Shown here one piece after another: positions 7,926 to 17,740 of a stretch of 64,000 nt of DNA (the first letter of the stretch is position 1; each line of letters opens with the position of its first letter). The notes under the pieces were generated by a model. It was not told the DNA's origin, made no database searches, and saw only the letters and a list, made by a program, of their open reading frames with translations. A program made the translations under genes and the position numbers. The stretch comes from Aliarcobacter cryaerophilus (GTDB taxonomy: Bacteria > Campylobacterota > Campylobacteria > Campylobacterales > Arcobacteraceae): the NCBI RefSeq assembly GCF_014352935.1, contig NZ_CP060694.1, forward strand, positions 1,612,001-1,676,000. Reading direction: 5' to 3'.

Positions 7926-10040
7926 ATGAATTTAATACAACTACTACAAAATAAAATAAATCTACCTATAAATATTATTGAAAATATAATAAAACTTCTT
8001 GATGAAGGATGCACTATTCCTTTTATTGCAAGATATAGAAAAGAGTTTACAAATGGTGCAAGCGATAGTGAGCTTAGAGTATTTGAAGAAGTTTTTGAAT
8101 ATTCAAAAAAATTAATTCAAAGAAAAGATGAGATAAAAAATCTATTAAAAGAGAAAAACTTTTTAGATGAAAAACTAATAAAATTTTTAGATGAAGCTAC
8201 CTCTTTACAAGCTTTGGAAGATATTTATTCACCTTTTAAAGATAAAAAATCTTCAAGAACTACAATTGCTTTAGAAAATGGTCTTGAACCATTGGCAAAT
8301 ATTATTCAAAGTATGAGATATACAAAAGAGGAGTGTGAACAAAAAGCAAATCAATTTTTAAATGAAAATATAAAAACTATCAACGAAGCAATAAATGGAG
8401 CAAAAGATATAATAGCTCAAAGATATGCGGATGATTTTAAATCAAAAGAAGTTTTAAGAAATTTAATACAAAATTGGGGAGTTTTAGAAGTAACTCCTAC
8501 AAAAGAGTTTGATAAAAATGGTCTTTATTCAAATTTTGCAAATATAAATGAAAAAATAAAATATATAAAATCTCATAGAGTTTTGGCAATTTTAAGAGCT
8601 GTAAATGAAAAGCAACTATCACTTAAAGTTGAAATTGATGAAAATCATATTTTAGATAATATAAAAAAATACAAAATTCCAACAAATGCTTCTAGCTCAA
8701 AAGAGTTAGTATTTGATGCTTACAAAGATGGTTTAAAAAGACTTCTTCTTCCAACTTTAAAAAGAGAAGCTATTTCAAACTTAAAAGAAAAAGCTGGAAG
8801 TGAAGCTATAGAACTTTTTGGAAAAAATCTAAAAGAGTTACTCCTTACAGCTCCACTTGTAAATCAAGTAATTTTAGGAATTGACCCTGGATTTAAAACT
8901 GGTTGTAAACTTGCAGTTATTGATGAAAATGGGATTTTTTTAGATAGTGCAGTTATATATCCTACAAAACCCAAAGAGGATTTCATAAATTCATCAAAAA
9001 TTGTGTTAGAACTTATTAAAAAATATAAGATTACTGCTATTGCTATTGGAAATGGTACAGCTTCAAGAGAAACTGCAAATTTTATTGATGAGTTATTAAA
9101 AAATGAAGAGTTAAAAAAAGAGAATTTTGAAATAAAATATGCAATAGTTAGTGAAATTGGAGCTAGTGTATATTCGGCTTCAAAAATAGCTTCGCAAGAG
9201 TATCCAAATCTTGATGTAACAATAAGAGGAGCTATTTCTATAGCACAAAGACTAAGAGACCCAATGGCAGCTTTGGTTAAAATTGATCCAAAATCATTAG
9301 GAATTGGTCAATACCAACACGATGTAAATCAAAAAGAGTTAGAGAAAAAACTAGAAAACATAACAATAGATTTAGTAAACAAAGTTGGAGTTGATTTAAA
9401 CTCTGCTTCATATAAGCTTCTATCTTTTATATCTGGAATTAGTGAGAAATTAGCTCAAAATATTGTAGAACATAGAGAAAAAATTAAAAAGTTTAGTTCA
9501 AAAAATCAACTTTTAGAAGTAAAAGGTTTGGGAGAAAAAGCATTTATTCAAAGTGTTGGATTTTTAAGAATAAAAGATGGCTTAGTTATTTTAGACAATA
9601 CTGCAATTCATCCTGAAGATTATGAGCTAACAAAAAAATTACAACAAAACTACAAAATTGAAGAGATAAAAGATTTTGAAAAAACTGCTATTGAACTAAA
9701 TACAACTACTCTAAAATTAAAAGATATTATAAACGAACTTTTAAAACCAGGATATGATGTACGAACAGAGTTTAATCAAGTAAAATTTTCAAATGATATT
9801 TTGGATATAAATGACTTAAAAGAGGGATTTATTTTAAATGGAATTGTTCGTAATATAACTGATTTTGGAGCATTTGTAGATATTGGGCTAAAAAATGATG
9901 CCCTACTTCATATTTCACAAATTAGTCAAAAAAGAGTATCTCATCCAAGCGAAATTTTAAGTATAAATCAAAATCTTGAAAATCTAAAAGTAATAAGTAT
10001 AGATTTGGAAAAACAAAGAGTTGGTATTAGTTTAAAATAG
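7926..10040 (+). CDS. tex: Tex-family RNA-binding protein with S1 domain
   Basis: A 704-residue protein with the complete Tex architecture: a helical N-terminal region starting FIARYRKE (about residue 37), an RNase H-like YqgF domain opening at ILGIDPGFKTGCKLAVID (about residue 318), a helix-hairpin-helix segment with EVKGLGEKAF, and a C-terminal S1 domain (GIVRNITDFGAFVDIGLKND, about residues 640-704). Tex binds nucleic acid non-specifically, associates with transcription and is highly conserved across bacteria. Length is slightly below the usual 720-780. It has its own apparent promoter and ends at a terminator facing the UbiD-like gene. Confidence 0.93.
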   Translation: MNLIQLLQNKINLPINIIENIIKLLDEGCTIPFIARYRKEFTNGASDSELRVFEEVFEYSKKLIQRKDEIKNLLKEKNFLDEKLIKFLDEATSLQALEDIYSPFKDKKSSRTTIALENGLEPLANIIQSMRYTKEECEQKANQFLNENIKTINEAINGAKDIIAQRYADDFKSKEVLRNLIQNWGVLEVTPTKEFDKNGLYSNFANINEKIKYIKSHRVLAILRAVNEKQLSLKVEIDENHILDNIKKYKIPTNASSSKELVFDAYKDGLKRLLLPTLKREAISNLKEKAGSEAIELFGKNLKELLLTAPLVNQVILGIDPGFKTGCKLAVIDENGIFLDSAVIYPTKPKEDFINSSKIVLELIKKYKITAIAIGNGTASRETANFIDELLKNEELKKENFEIKYAIVSEIGASVYSASKIASQEYPNLDVTIRGAISIAQRLRDPMAALVKIDPKSLGIGQYQHDVNQKELEKKLENITIDLVNKVGVDLNSASYKLLSFISGISEKLAQNIVEHREKIKKFSSKNQLLEVKGLGEKAFIQSVGFLRIKDGLVILDNTAIHPEDYELTKKLQQNYKIEEIKDFEKTAIELNTTTLKLKDIINELLKPGYDVRTEFNQVKFSNDILDINDLKEGFILNGIVRNITDFGAFVDIGLKNDALLHISQISQKRVSHPSEILSINQNLENLKVISIDLEKQRVGISLK

Positions 10041-10060
10041 ATATTTAATTAATTTTGATA

Positions 10061-10087
10061 AAAAAAGCTATTTTACTAGCTCTTTTT
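10061..10087. terminator. Bidirectional terminator between tex and the UbiD-like gene
   Basis: AGCTA and TAGCT form a stem around TTTTAC, extended by an A-run on the left and a T-run on the right with one mismatch. It sits between convergent genes, so it can end both transcripts. Confidence 0.6.
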
Positions 10088-10101
10088 ATCTTTTTCTGTT
10101 C

Positions 10102-11916
10102 TTAATACAATTGATGTTTTTTTATGAACTCATCATCAATATCAATAATATTTCTCTCTCTTAAACTATCAATAACACTTTTTGTACAATTTACATCTCC
10201 TGGCCAACGTCTAGTAAATCCATCTAAAGAGTTTTTGTTTGTTCCATCAAGACAGATAGTATTTCCCTCTATATATAAATCTCTACTTGAATCCATATTA
10301 TTTGTAACTCTCCAAATTAACATATATGGATTTTCTAAATCATTTGCTTTTTCATCAACAATTACTAAAATTTTTATATGAGAAAATAGAGCTTTTAACT
10401 CTTCAAAAAGATATTTTTGGCTTCTTGTTTTTTCTACACTTATAACACAAATTGGATTTTTTGTATCTTTGTAGTACTGTTTTAAACCTTTTATATCACT
10501 TGAAATATTTTTCATTTTACTTAAAAGCTCACTATCTTCTAAAAGAGTAATTCCTAACTCATCTATCTCATCACCTGTACAATCAAGTCCAAGTTTTCCA
10601 CCAACTGCAAATTTAGGAGATGCATGATCAAGATGATCTGTAGCACCTCTTGAAACTAAAATATCATCAACATTAATTCTATTTAAAATATATCTTATTA
10701 TCTCATCATGTGAAGTTAATTTTGGAGCATCAGAGTTTACAAAAATTGCATGTTTTACAAAACTCATCTGTCCTACACCCCAAAATGCATGCATCATCTG
10801 ACTTGCATGCCCTGGATAAAATGTATTTATTTTCGCCAAAATAAGATTGTGATAAACACCATTTTCAGGCATATAATAATCAACTAAATCAGGTGCAGTT
10901 GTTCTTAAAAGTGGTAAAAATATTCTCTCTGTTGCATAGCCCATATATTTATCTTCTAAAGGTGGTTTTCCTACAACTGTTGCTAAAAATACTGGATCTT
11001 TTTTGCTTGTAATTGCACTAACTTCCATAAAAGGAAACTCTTCATCTAAAGTATAATATCCTGTATGATCTCCAAAAGGACCCTCTATTTTTAACTTACT
11101 TGTATCAACAAATCCTTCTATTATGTAGTCATTGTCTTCAGGAACCCAAATATCATTTGTGATAGATTTTACAAGCCTTGCTGGAGAGTTTTTAACAAAA
11201 CCATAAAGCATAAGCTCGAAAACTCCAATTGGAAGTGGTGCTTGTCCACACCATATATACATAGGATCTCCGCCAATTCCAATACTTACAGGCATTTTTT
11301 TGCCAGCTTTTTTATATTCATGGAAGAAATGATTACTATCTTTGTGTATTTGCCAATGCATTCCAAGAGTGTTGTCTGGAAAAACTTGAAGCCTATACAT
11401 TCCTAAATTTTTAAGTTCACCATTTAAACTTTGAGTATAAACTTGTCCCATAGTAATAAATGGTCCTCCATCTTCTTCCCAAGTTTTAATAACTGGCAAA
11501 TCACTAAGTTTTGCATCAGCTCCTAGCTTTATAACCTCTTGACAAATACCTTTACCTTTAATTTTTTTTGGAATTGTATTTTTTAGTGAGAATAATTTAC
11601 CCAAAGTTGATAATTTTTCACTAAAAGTAACAGGTGGTTTTAATTTTAATAAACTCTCTATTTCACTCCCTATTTTATCTCCATCACCAATAAAAAGTTT
11701 AACTGCATCTTCATTACAAAAAACATTCATTAATACAGGTTCTTTAAACTTCTTACCATTTTTTCTATCTACTACATTTGTAAACAAAATTGCCTTTGAA
11801 TCAGCTTTTTTAACCTCTACATAAGCAATATGTGGAATTTCTAAATTTATATCAAGTTCATCAGAAATTATTTTTAAAAGATTGTGTTTTTCTAAAAGTG
11901 CTATCGCTCTTTTCAT
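10102..11916 (-). CDS. UbiD-family menaquinone biosynthesis decarboxylase
   Basis: A 604-residue UbiD-family decarboxylase, an enzyme class that uses prenylated FMN made by a UbiX partner. Its size and sequence style, for example GPFGDHTGYYT and PVFLATVVGKPP, match the subgroup assigned to the futalosine route of menaquinone synthesis (TIGR03701-like), used by Campylobacterota in place of the chorismate MenFDHCEB route. This fits the menaquinone-dependent frd and cbb3 systems in the same window. The start at 11916 gives MKRAIALLEKHNLLK with AAGGAAA upstream. It is a single minus-strand gene between two plus-strand units. No other menaquinone genes are visible here. Confidence 0.85.
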   Translation of the reverse strand: MKRAIALLEKHNLLKIISDELDINLEIPHIAYVEVKKADSKAILFTNVVDRKNGKKFKEPVLMNVFCNEDAVKLFIGDGDKIGSEIESLLKLKPPVTFSEKLSTLGKLFSLKNTIPKKIKGKGICQEVIKLGADAKLSDLPVIKTWEEDGGPFITMGQVYTQSLNGELKNLGMYRLQVFPDNTLGMHWQIHKDSNHFFHEYKKAGKKMPVSIGIGGDPMYIWCGQAPLPIGVFELMLYGFVKNSPARLVKSITNDIWVPEDNDYIIEGFVDTSKLKIEGPFGDHTGYYTLDEEFPFMEVSAITSKKDPVFLATVVGKPPLEDKYMGYATERIFLPLLRTTAPDLVDYYMPENGVYHNLILAKINTFYPGHASQMMHAFWGVGQMSFVKHAIFVNSDAPKLTSHDEIIRYILNRINVDDILVSRGATDHLDHASPKFAVGGKLGLDCTGDEIDELGITLLEDSELLSKMKNISSDIKGLKQYYKDTKNPICVISVEKTRSQKYLFEELKALFSHIKILVIVDEKANDLENPYMLIWRVTNNMDSSRDLYIEGNTICLDGTNKNSLDGFTRRWPGDVNCTKSVIDSLRERNIIDIDDEFIKKHQLY

Positions 11917-12150
11917 TATTTTTCCTTTGGGTTTAAATAAGAATTTACTCTATCATCATCTTCTTTAATATCTCTTTATGTTCCTTTTTGTAGCAAATTA
12001 AAATTAAGTTTTAATTAAGAAAAACCTTATATTTTAGATATTTTATATATAGTGAATTTGTCAAGATTAGAAAGTATTACATTTTTTCACACTTATGTTT
12101 TTAATTGATTATAAAACAGCTTTAAAATTGTTTAGTTTAAAAAATTTGTG

Positions 12151-12173
12151 TACAATCAAACTCTGATTATAAT
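12151..12173 (+). promoter_or_regulatory. Putative nuo operon promoter
   Basis: In the 277-base gap between the UbiD-like gene and nuoA (the largest gap in the window) two -10 candidates occur: TACAAT at 12151-12156, preceded by TGTG as an extended -10, and TATAAT at 12168-12173. The rest of the gap is AT-rich with no ORF, no strong hairpin and no recognisable regulator site. Confidence 0.5.
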
Positions 12174-12193
12174 TTATAAAAATAGGAAAAAAG

Positions 12194-12556
12194 ATGTCTG
12201 CTGAATTAATGTTAGCATCTGCTATATTTATTGCCATTGGGGTGATTCTTGCAGTTGTTTTTATGCTTACCAAATTTATTGGTCCTCAAAATAAAGACTC
12301 TGTTCTTAAAAACAATGTCTATGAAAGTGGAGTTACAAATCCTGTTGGAACAACAAACAATAGATTCTCTGTAAAATTCTATTTGGTTGCTATCTCATTT
12401 TTACTTTTTGATGTAGAGGTGATTTTTATGTTTCCTTGGGCTGTAAATGTTGTTGATCTTGGAGTTGCTGGACTATTTAAGATGTTTATCTTTATGGGAC
12501 TGTTATTTATTGGATTAATTTATATCTATAAGAAAAAGGCTTTATCATGGGATTAG
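12194..12556 (+). CDS. nuoA: NuoA, Complex I membrane subunit
   Basis: A 120-residue subunit with three membrane helices. The first spans about residues 5-28, followed by the conserved quinone-channel loop (YESGVTNP and an [19 protein letters not shown] stretch) and two more helices. NuoA sits at the junction of membrane and peripheral arms next to NuoH and NuoJ. It is the first gene of the operon, has GGAAAAAAG upstream of the ATG, and overlaps nuoB by ten bases, suggesting translational coupling. Confidence 0.96.
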   Translation: MSAELMLASAIFIAIGVILAVVFMLTKFIGPQNKDSVLKNNVYESGVTNPVGTTNNRFSVKFYLVAISFLLFDVEVIFMFPWAVNVVDLGVAGLFKMFIFMGLLFIGLIYIYKKKALSWD

Positions 12557-13062
12557 GAGTTGAATCGAGTTTAGGAGATAGCATACTTACTACAAAGTTA
12601 GATGCAGCTATTAACTGGGGAAGGTCATATTCTCTTTGGCCTATGGCATTTGGAACAGCTTGTTGTGGTATTGAGTTTATGGCAGTTGCTGCTGCTAGAT
12701 ATGATGTTTCAAGATTTGGAGCTGAAGTTGTAAGATTCTCTCCAAGACAAGCAGATTTATTAATAGTTGCTGGAACTATTTCATATAAACAAGCTCCTAT
12801 TTTGAAAAAAATTTATGAGCAAATGTGTGAACCAAAATGGGTAATATCTATGGGTGCATGTGCTTGTAGTGGTGGTTTTTATGACAATTATGCAACAGTT
12901 CAAGGTATTGATGAAATTATTCCAGTTGATGAGTATGTTGCTGGTTGTCCACCAAGACCAGAAGCTGTTCTTGATGCAATCATGAGAATTCAAGAAAAAG
13001 CTAAAAATGAGTCAATTATTAAAGATAGAGTTAAAGAGTATAAAGGATTTTTAGATGCTTAA
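12547..13062 (+). CDS. nuoB: NuoB, N2 cluster subunit
   Basis: A 171-residue peripheral-arm subunit that carries cluster N2, the last iron-sulfur centre before quinone. All four ligands are present: the adjacent pair Cys39-Cys40 (GTACCGIEF), Cys105 ([10 protein letters not shown]) and Cys134 (VAGCPPRPE). Length is within the normal 150-220 range. It overlaps nuoA by ten bases and the nuoCD start by eight, so these genes should be translated together. Nothing in the sequence suggests altered function. Confidence 0.97.
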   Translation: MGLGVESSLGDSILTTKLDAAINWGRSYSLWPMAFGTACCGIEFMAVAAARYDVSRFGAEVVRFSPRQADLLIVAGTISYKQAPILKKIYEQMCEPKWVISMGACACSGGFYDNYATVQGIDEIIPVDEYVAGCPPRPEAVLDAIMRIQEKAKNESIIKDRVKEYKGFLDA

Positions 13063-14689
13063 ATGTGATTTATTAGTTGATTCAAAAGATTTAAGAGCAA
13101 CTCTTTTAAAATTAAAAAAAGATGATGATTTTACAATTCTTTTAGATATGACAGCAGTTGATTATTCAAAATTTCCAGACTCTACTCCATCAAGATTTGC
13201 AGTTGTTTATGTTTTAAGAAGTAGTGATTTTAAAAAAGAGACTACTGTAAAAGCATTTGTAAGTGATGAAACTTTAAGTGTTGATACAGTTAGTGATATT
13301 TTTCCTTCTGCAAATTGGGCTGAAAGAGAAGCTTATGATCAATATGGTGTAATATTTTTAAATCATCCAAATCTTAAAAGAGTTTTAAATCATAAACAAT
13401 TTGTTGGTCATCCTTTAAGAAAAGATTATAAAATAACTCAAGGACAAATTTGTACAGAAACTGATGATTTAATGGATGAGATGTTACCTCTTCTTAAATC
13501 AAAAGGGTATACAGATGAAGAGATAGCTGACTTAATGCTTTTAAATGTTGGACCTTCTCATCCAGCAAGTCACGGAACTATAAGAAACTTTGTTGCACTT
13601 GAAGGTGAAACTATAGCTGCTTGTGTAACTGAAATTGGTTATTTACATAGAGGTTTTGAAAAAGCTTGCGAGCACCACACTTACTCTCAAGTAATTCCAT
13701 ATACAGATAGATTAAATTACTGTAGTGCTATTTTAAATAATATCGGATGGGCAAAAGCTATCGAAGATATGATGAAAATTGAGATAACTCCAAGAGCAAA
13801 AATGATAAGAGTTGTTATTGGTGAATTAAGCCGTATAATTGACCACTTTGTTTGTAATGCTGCAAATATGGTTGATTTAGGTGGTCTTACAAGTTTATGG
13901 TACTTATTTGGAGCAAGAGATCAAGCTTATGATTTATTATCAAAACTTACAGGTGCTAGACTTACAAACACTTATACAAGAATTGGTGGTTTAGAGTTTG
14001 ACTTATATGATGGTTTTGATAAAGATTTAGAAGAAGTTTTAAAAACATCTGAAAAAGCGATAGAAGATGTTCTATCTTTAATAGCTCATAATAAACTTTT
14101 CCATGATAGAACTCAAGACGTTGGAGTTATAAAACCTGATTTTGCATTAGCAAATGGTATTTCTGGACCAAACTTAAGAGCAGCTGGAGTTGCTCATGAC
14201 TTAAGAAAAGATAAACCATATTATGGATACGAAAACTTTGATTTTGATGTAGTTATTGGAAGTCATGGTGATGTTTATGACAGAATGATGTGTAGATTTG
14301 AAGAGTCTATTCAATCTATAAAAATCATTAGGCAAGCTATGAAAAATATGCCAGATGGTGCTATAAATGTTTATGCTCCAAATCTTGTATTACCAAATAA
14401 AAAAGATGTTTATGGAAACATTGAAGGTTTAATGAATCAATTTAAGCTTACATTTGAAGGAACTTTAGTTCCAAAAGGTGAGTATTATAGTTCAACAGAA
14501 GCTACAAATGGAGAGTTAGGTTTCTTTATTATAAGTGATGGAAGCGGAAGACCATATAAAGTTAAATGTAGACCACCATGTTTTTATTCTTTGGCTGCTT
14601 ATTCAAAAATAGTTGAAGGTACTATGTTAGCTGATGCTGTTGTTACAATGGCTAGCTTGAATTTTATTGCTGGGGAGTTTGATAGATAA
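13055..14689 (+). CDS. nuoC: NuoCD, fused Complex I subunits C and D
   Basis: A single 544-residue frame joins a NuoC domain (about residues 1-140, with the signature [11 protein letters not shown] and a closing GHPLRKDY) to a full NuoD domain starting near residue 165 at [13 protein letters not shown]. NuoD contributes the quinone-site histidines in SHPASHG and later features such as [14 protein letters not shown]. Separate nuoC and nuoD is the commoner state; fusions like this are known in Escherichia coli and some other lineages. No stop or frameshift separates the parts. The stop overlaps the nuoE ATG (TAATG). The short N terminus lacks the extra leader seen in many NuoC proteins. Confidence 0.95.
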   Translation: MLKCDLLVDSKDLRATLLKLKKDDDFTILLDMTAVDYSKFPDSTPSRFAVVYVLRSSDFKKETTVKAFVSDETLSVDTVSDIFPSANWAEREAYDQYGVIFLNHPNLKRVLNHKQFVGHPLRKDYKITQGQICTETDDLMDEMLPLLKSKGYTDEEIADLMLLNVGPSHPASHGTIRNFVALEGETIAACVTEIGYLHRGFEKACEHHTYSQVIPYTDRLNYCSAILNNIGWAKAIEDMMKIEITPRAKMIRVVIGELSRIIDHFVCNAANMVDLGGLTSLWYLFGARDQAYDLLSKLTGARLTNTYTRIGGLEFDLYDGFDKDLEEVLKTSEKAIEDVLSLIAHNKLFHDRTQDVGVIKPDFALANGISGPNLRAAGVAHDLRKDKPYYGYENFDFDVVIGSHGDVYDRMMCRFEESIQSIKIIRQAMKNMPDGAINVYAPNLVLPNKKDVYGNIEGLMNQFKLTFEGTLVPKGEYYSSTEATNGELGFFIISDGSGRPYKVKCRPPCFYSLAAYSKIVEGTMLADAVVTMASLNFIAGEFDR

Positions 14690-15174
14690 TGAGTAGTTTT
14701 AAATATACACCAGAAAATGAAGCAAAATTTCAAGAGTATGCTTCTAGATATCCAAAAATTGACTCTTGTATGCTACCAGCTCTTTGGTTGGTACAAGAGC
14801 AAGAAGGTTGGGTAAGCCCAGAAGCTATGGTTTATGTAGCAGAAAAAGTTCAAAAAAGTCCAATGCAAGTATATGAAGTGGCAACTTTTTATACAATGTT
14901 TAACTTAAAACCTATTGGAAAATATCATATTGAGCTATGCAAAACTGTATCTTGTATGTTAATGGGTGCAAGAGAACTTAAAGCTTTTATAAAAGATACT
15001 TTAGGATTAGAACCTGGTCAAACAAGTGCTGATGGACTTTTTACTTTTAGTGAAGTTGAGTGTCAAGGTGCTTGTGGAGATGCTCCAATGATTGCATTAA
15101 ACAATGTTTATCACGGAAAATTAACAAAAGAGAAATTAGAAAAAATAATTTGGGAGTGCAAAAATGATAACTAA
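14689..15174 (+). CDS. nuoE: NuoE, 24 kDa [2Fe-2S] subunit
   Basis: A 161-residue thioredoxin-like ferredoxin with the N1a cluster ligands Cys84, Cys89, Cys125 and Cys129 (CKTVSC and CQGACG). It partners NuoF at the distal tip of the peripheral arm. Its presence is notable because Campylobacter and Helicobacter replace NuoE and NuoF with unrelated subunits and use reduced flavodoxin. Here the gene is full length, coupled to nuoCD by a one-base overlap and to nuoF by an 11-base overlap. Confidence 0.96.
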   Translation: MSSFKYTPENEAKFQEYASRYPKIDSCMLPALWLVQEQEGWVSPEAMVYVAEKVQKSPMQVYEVATFYTMFNLKPIGKYHIELCKTVSCMLMGARELKAFIKDTLGLEPGQTSADGLFTFSEVECQGACGDAPMIALNNVYHGKLTKEKLEKIIWECKNDN

Positions 15175-16423
15175 AATAGTAAGTAAAAATTTTGATATCC
15201 CAAATTCACACAAACTTGAAGTTGCTCTTGCAAATGGAAGATACTCTTCAATAGATAAACTATTCACTATGAAACCTGAAGAGGTAACTGCTGAAGTTAC
15301 TGCATCAGGGCTACGAGGAAAAGGTGGAGGAGGAGCTGCATGTGGTCCTAAATGGGAACTTATGCCTCCAGTTGATGAAAGACCAAGATACTTAATTGTA
15401 AATGGTGATGAGAGTGAACCTGGGACTTTTAAAGATAGACAAATTTTCCAATATGATCCACATCTTTTAATAGAAGGAATTATCTGTACTTGTTGGGCAA
15501 TTCAAGCAAATCACGCTTACATTTATATAAGAGGTGAATATAAATTCTTTATTGATAGATTAAATGAAGCCATTCAAGAGGCTTATAAAGCAAAAATTAT
15601 CGGTGATAAAATCATGGATAAATATGATTTTAAAGTTGATATTACAGTTCATAGAGGTGGAGGAGCATATATTTGTGGAGAGAAATCTGCACTTATTGAG
15701 TCAATCGAAGGGAAAAGAGGACACCCAAGACTTAAACCACATGGAAAAGAGTGTGAGTGGTTTTATGGTGATCCTGCAACTGTAAATAATGTTGAAACTA
15801 TATCATCTGTTCCTAATATTGTTGAAAATGGTGCTGAAGGATACACAAAATATGGTACAGAAAAATCTCCAGGAACTATGCTTTTTGCAATCTCAGGACC
15901 TGTTAAAAACCCAGGTGTTTATGAGCTTCAATATGGAAATAAGATGATTGATTTCTTAAATGAAGTTGGTGGTGGGATGCTTGATGGTAAAAAGCTAAAA
16001 GCTGTTATTCCAGGTGGAACATCATGTCCTATACTAACAGCTGAAGAAGTAGAAAAAGCTGTATTAGATTATGAATCAATGTGGGATATAGGTTCAACTT
16101 TAGGTACAGGAGGTATGATTGTAATTGATGATAGTGCATGTATGGTTGAAGTTGCAAAAAACATTATTGAATTTTATCATCATGAGTCGTGTGGACAATG
16201 TACTCCTTGTAGAGAGGGTTGTGGTTGGATTGATAAAATTATAAGAGATATTATAGAGGGTTGTGGAACTTCAAATGATTTACAAACTATACTTGATGTT
16301 TGCGAAACTATGAATGGAAAAACAGTTTGTGTTTTTGCACCTGCTGTTAAAGATATTATAGCAAGTATTGTAAAAAAATTTAGAAGTGAATTTGACGCTT
16401 ATATAAAAAATAATCAAAAATAA
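15164..16423 (+). CDS. nuoF: NuoF, 51 kDa flavoprotein subunit with altered nucleotide pocket
   Basis: A 419-residue subunit that should hold FMN, cluster N3 and the NADH site. N3 ligands are intact: Cys343, Cys346, Cys349 (SCGQCTPC) and Cys389. The FMN/NADH loops are recognisable, but family-typical residues have changed. The usual GRGGAGFPTG-type loop reads GKGGGGAACG (residues 52-61), removing the aromatic. The PPFP-type segment reads PHGK (192-195), removing a second aromatic, and GEET reads GEKS (172-175). NGDESEPGT (81-88) keeps the acidic pair. The protein is clearly NuoF, but donor preference may differ from classical NADH dehydrogenase. It is followed by gltA after nine bases. Confidence 0.94.
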   Translation: MITKIVSKNFDIPNSHKLEVALANGRYSSIDKLFTMKPEEVTAEVTASGLRGKGGGGAACGPKWELMPPVDERPRYLIVNGDESEPGTFKDRQIFQYDPHLLIEGIICTCWAIQANHAYIYIRGEYKFFIDRLNEAIQEAYKAKIIGDKIMDKYDFKVDITVHRGGGAYICGEKSALIESIEGKRGHPRLKPHGKECEWFYGDPATVNNVETISSVPNIVENGAEGYTKYGTEKSPGTMLFAISGPVKNPGVYELQYGNKMIDFLNEVGGGMLDGKKLKAVIPGGTSCPILTAEEVEKAVLDYESMWDIGSTLGTGGMIVIDDSACMVEVAKNIIEFYHHESCGQCTPCREGCGWIDKIIRDIIEGCGTSNDLQTILDVCETMNGKTVCVFAPAVKDIIASIVKKFRSEFDAYIKNNQK

Positions 16424-16432
16424 GGAGAAAAA

Positions 16433-17719
16433 ATGGCAAAAAATACAATGACTTTTACAGATAACAGAACTGGTAAATCTTATGAGTACAATATTATTGA
16501 TGGTACAAGAGGACCAAGTGTTGTAGATATTTCTACTTTTTATAAAGATTCAGGAATGTTTACATTTGACCCTGGATATACTTCAACAGCAGCTTGTGAG
16601 TCAAAAATTACTTTTATAGATGGTGAAAACTCTGAGCTAAAATATAGAGGAATTGATATAGCTGATTTAGCTGGTAAACACTCATTTTTAGATGTATCAT
16701 ATCTACTAATGAATGGAAGATTACCAACAAAAGATGAGTCAAAAAATCTTGATTTAGAAATAAGACATAGATCTTTTGTTGATGAGGGAATTATAAGACT
16801 ATTTGATGCCTTACCTGATAGAGCTCACCCTATGGCAACAATGGCAGCTTCAACAATGGCACTATCTGCATTTTATAAAGATCACTTACATTTAGAAGAT
16901 GAAGAAGAGTTTAGAACTATGCAAAATAGAATTATGGCAAAAATGCCAACAATTGCAGCTATGGCTTATAGAAACTCAATTGGAACACCTATGATTTATC
17001 CAGATATTGACAGATATTTCACAGAAAACTTCTTGTATATGCTAAGAGCATATCCAGGTGGAAAAATGAAACATTTAGCTGATGGTTCAAATCAAGAAAT
17101 TAGTCAAATTGAAGTTGATGCTCTTGATGCTATTTTAACTCTTCATGCAGACCACGAACAAAATGCTTCTACAACAACAGTTAGAAATGTTGGATCAACT
17201 GAAGCTCACCCATATGTTGCAATAGCTTCTGGTATTTCAGCACTTTGGGGTGCAGCTCATGGTGGAGCAAATGAAAAAGTTATGGATCAGTTAAGAATGA
17301 TTGGTGATGTAAAAAATGTTCCTAGCTTTATAGCAAAAGCTAAAGACAAAAATGATCCATTTAGATTAATGGGATTCGGACATAGAGTTTATAAAAACAG
17401 AGACCCTAGAGCTGAAACATTAAAAGGTTTACAAGATCAATTAAGAGAGAAATTAAACTTAGATTCTAAACTTCTTGATATTGCAAAAGCAGTTGAAGAA
17501 GCAGCTTTAAGTGATGATTATTTTAAAGAAAGAGGTCTATATCCAAATATTGATTTCTATTCAGGAGTAATTTTAACAGCGCTTAAAATTCCAGTAGAGA
17601 TGTTTACACCGATTTTCGTTATAGGAAGAACTCCAGGATGGATTGCTCAATGGGCAGAGTTTAAAAGAGATCCAAAACATAAAATTGCTAGACCTAGACA
17701 ATTATATACAGGTAAATAA
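16433..17719 (+). CDS. gltA: Citrate synthase embedded in the nuo operon
   Basis: A complete 428-residue type II citrate synthase that condenses acetyl-CoA and oxaloacetate as the entry to the TCA cycle. The catalytic triad is visible as His276 (GAAHGGANE), His317 (GFGHRVYKNRDPR) and Asp374 (NIDFYSG), and length matches the hexameric bacterial enzyme. It has AAGGAG at the proper distance and sits between nuoF (nine-base gap) and nuoG (21-base gap), all on one strand with no terminator between them. Co-transcription with Complex I is therefore likely. Codon use and composition match its neighbours, so there is no sign of recent insertion. Confidence 0.97.
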   Translation: MAKNTMTFTDNRTGKSYEYNIIDGTRGPSVVDISTFYKDSGMFTFDPGYTSTAACESKITFIDGENSELKYRGIDIADLAGKHSFLDVSYLLMNGRLPTKDESKNLDLEIRHRSFVDEGIIRLFDALPDRAHPMATMAASTMALSAFYKDHLHLEDEEEFRTMQNRIMAKMPTIAAMAYRNSIGTPMIYPDIDRYFTENFLYMLRAYPGGKMKHLADGSNQEISQIEVDALDAILTLHADHEQNASTTTVRNVGSTEAHPYVAIASGISALWGAAHGGANEKVMDQLRMIGDVKNVPSFIAKAKDKNDPFRLMGFGHRVYKNRDPRAETLKGLQDQLREKLNLDSKLLDIAKAVEEAALSDDYFKERGLYPNIDFYSGVILTALKIPVEMFTPIFVIGRTPGWIAQWAEFKRDPKHKIARPRQLYTGK

Positions 17720-17740
17720 AAAATAAGGGGATATGAATTT

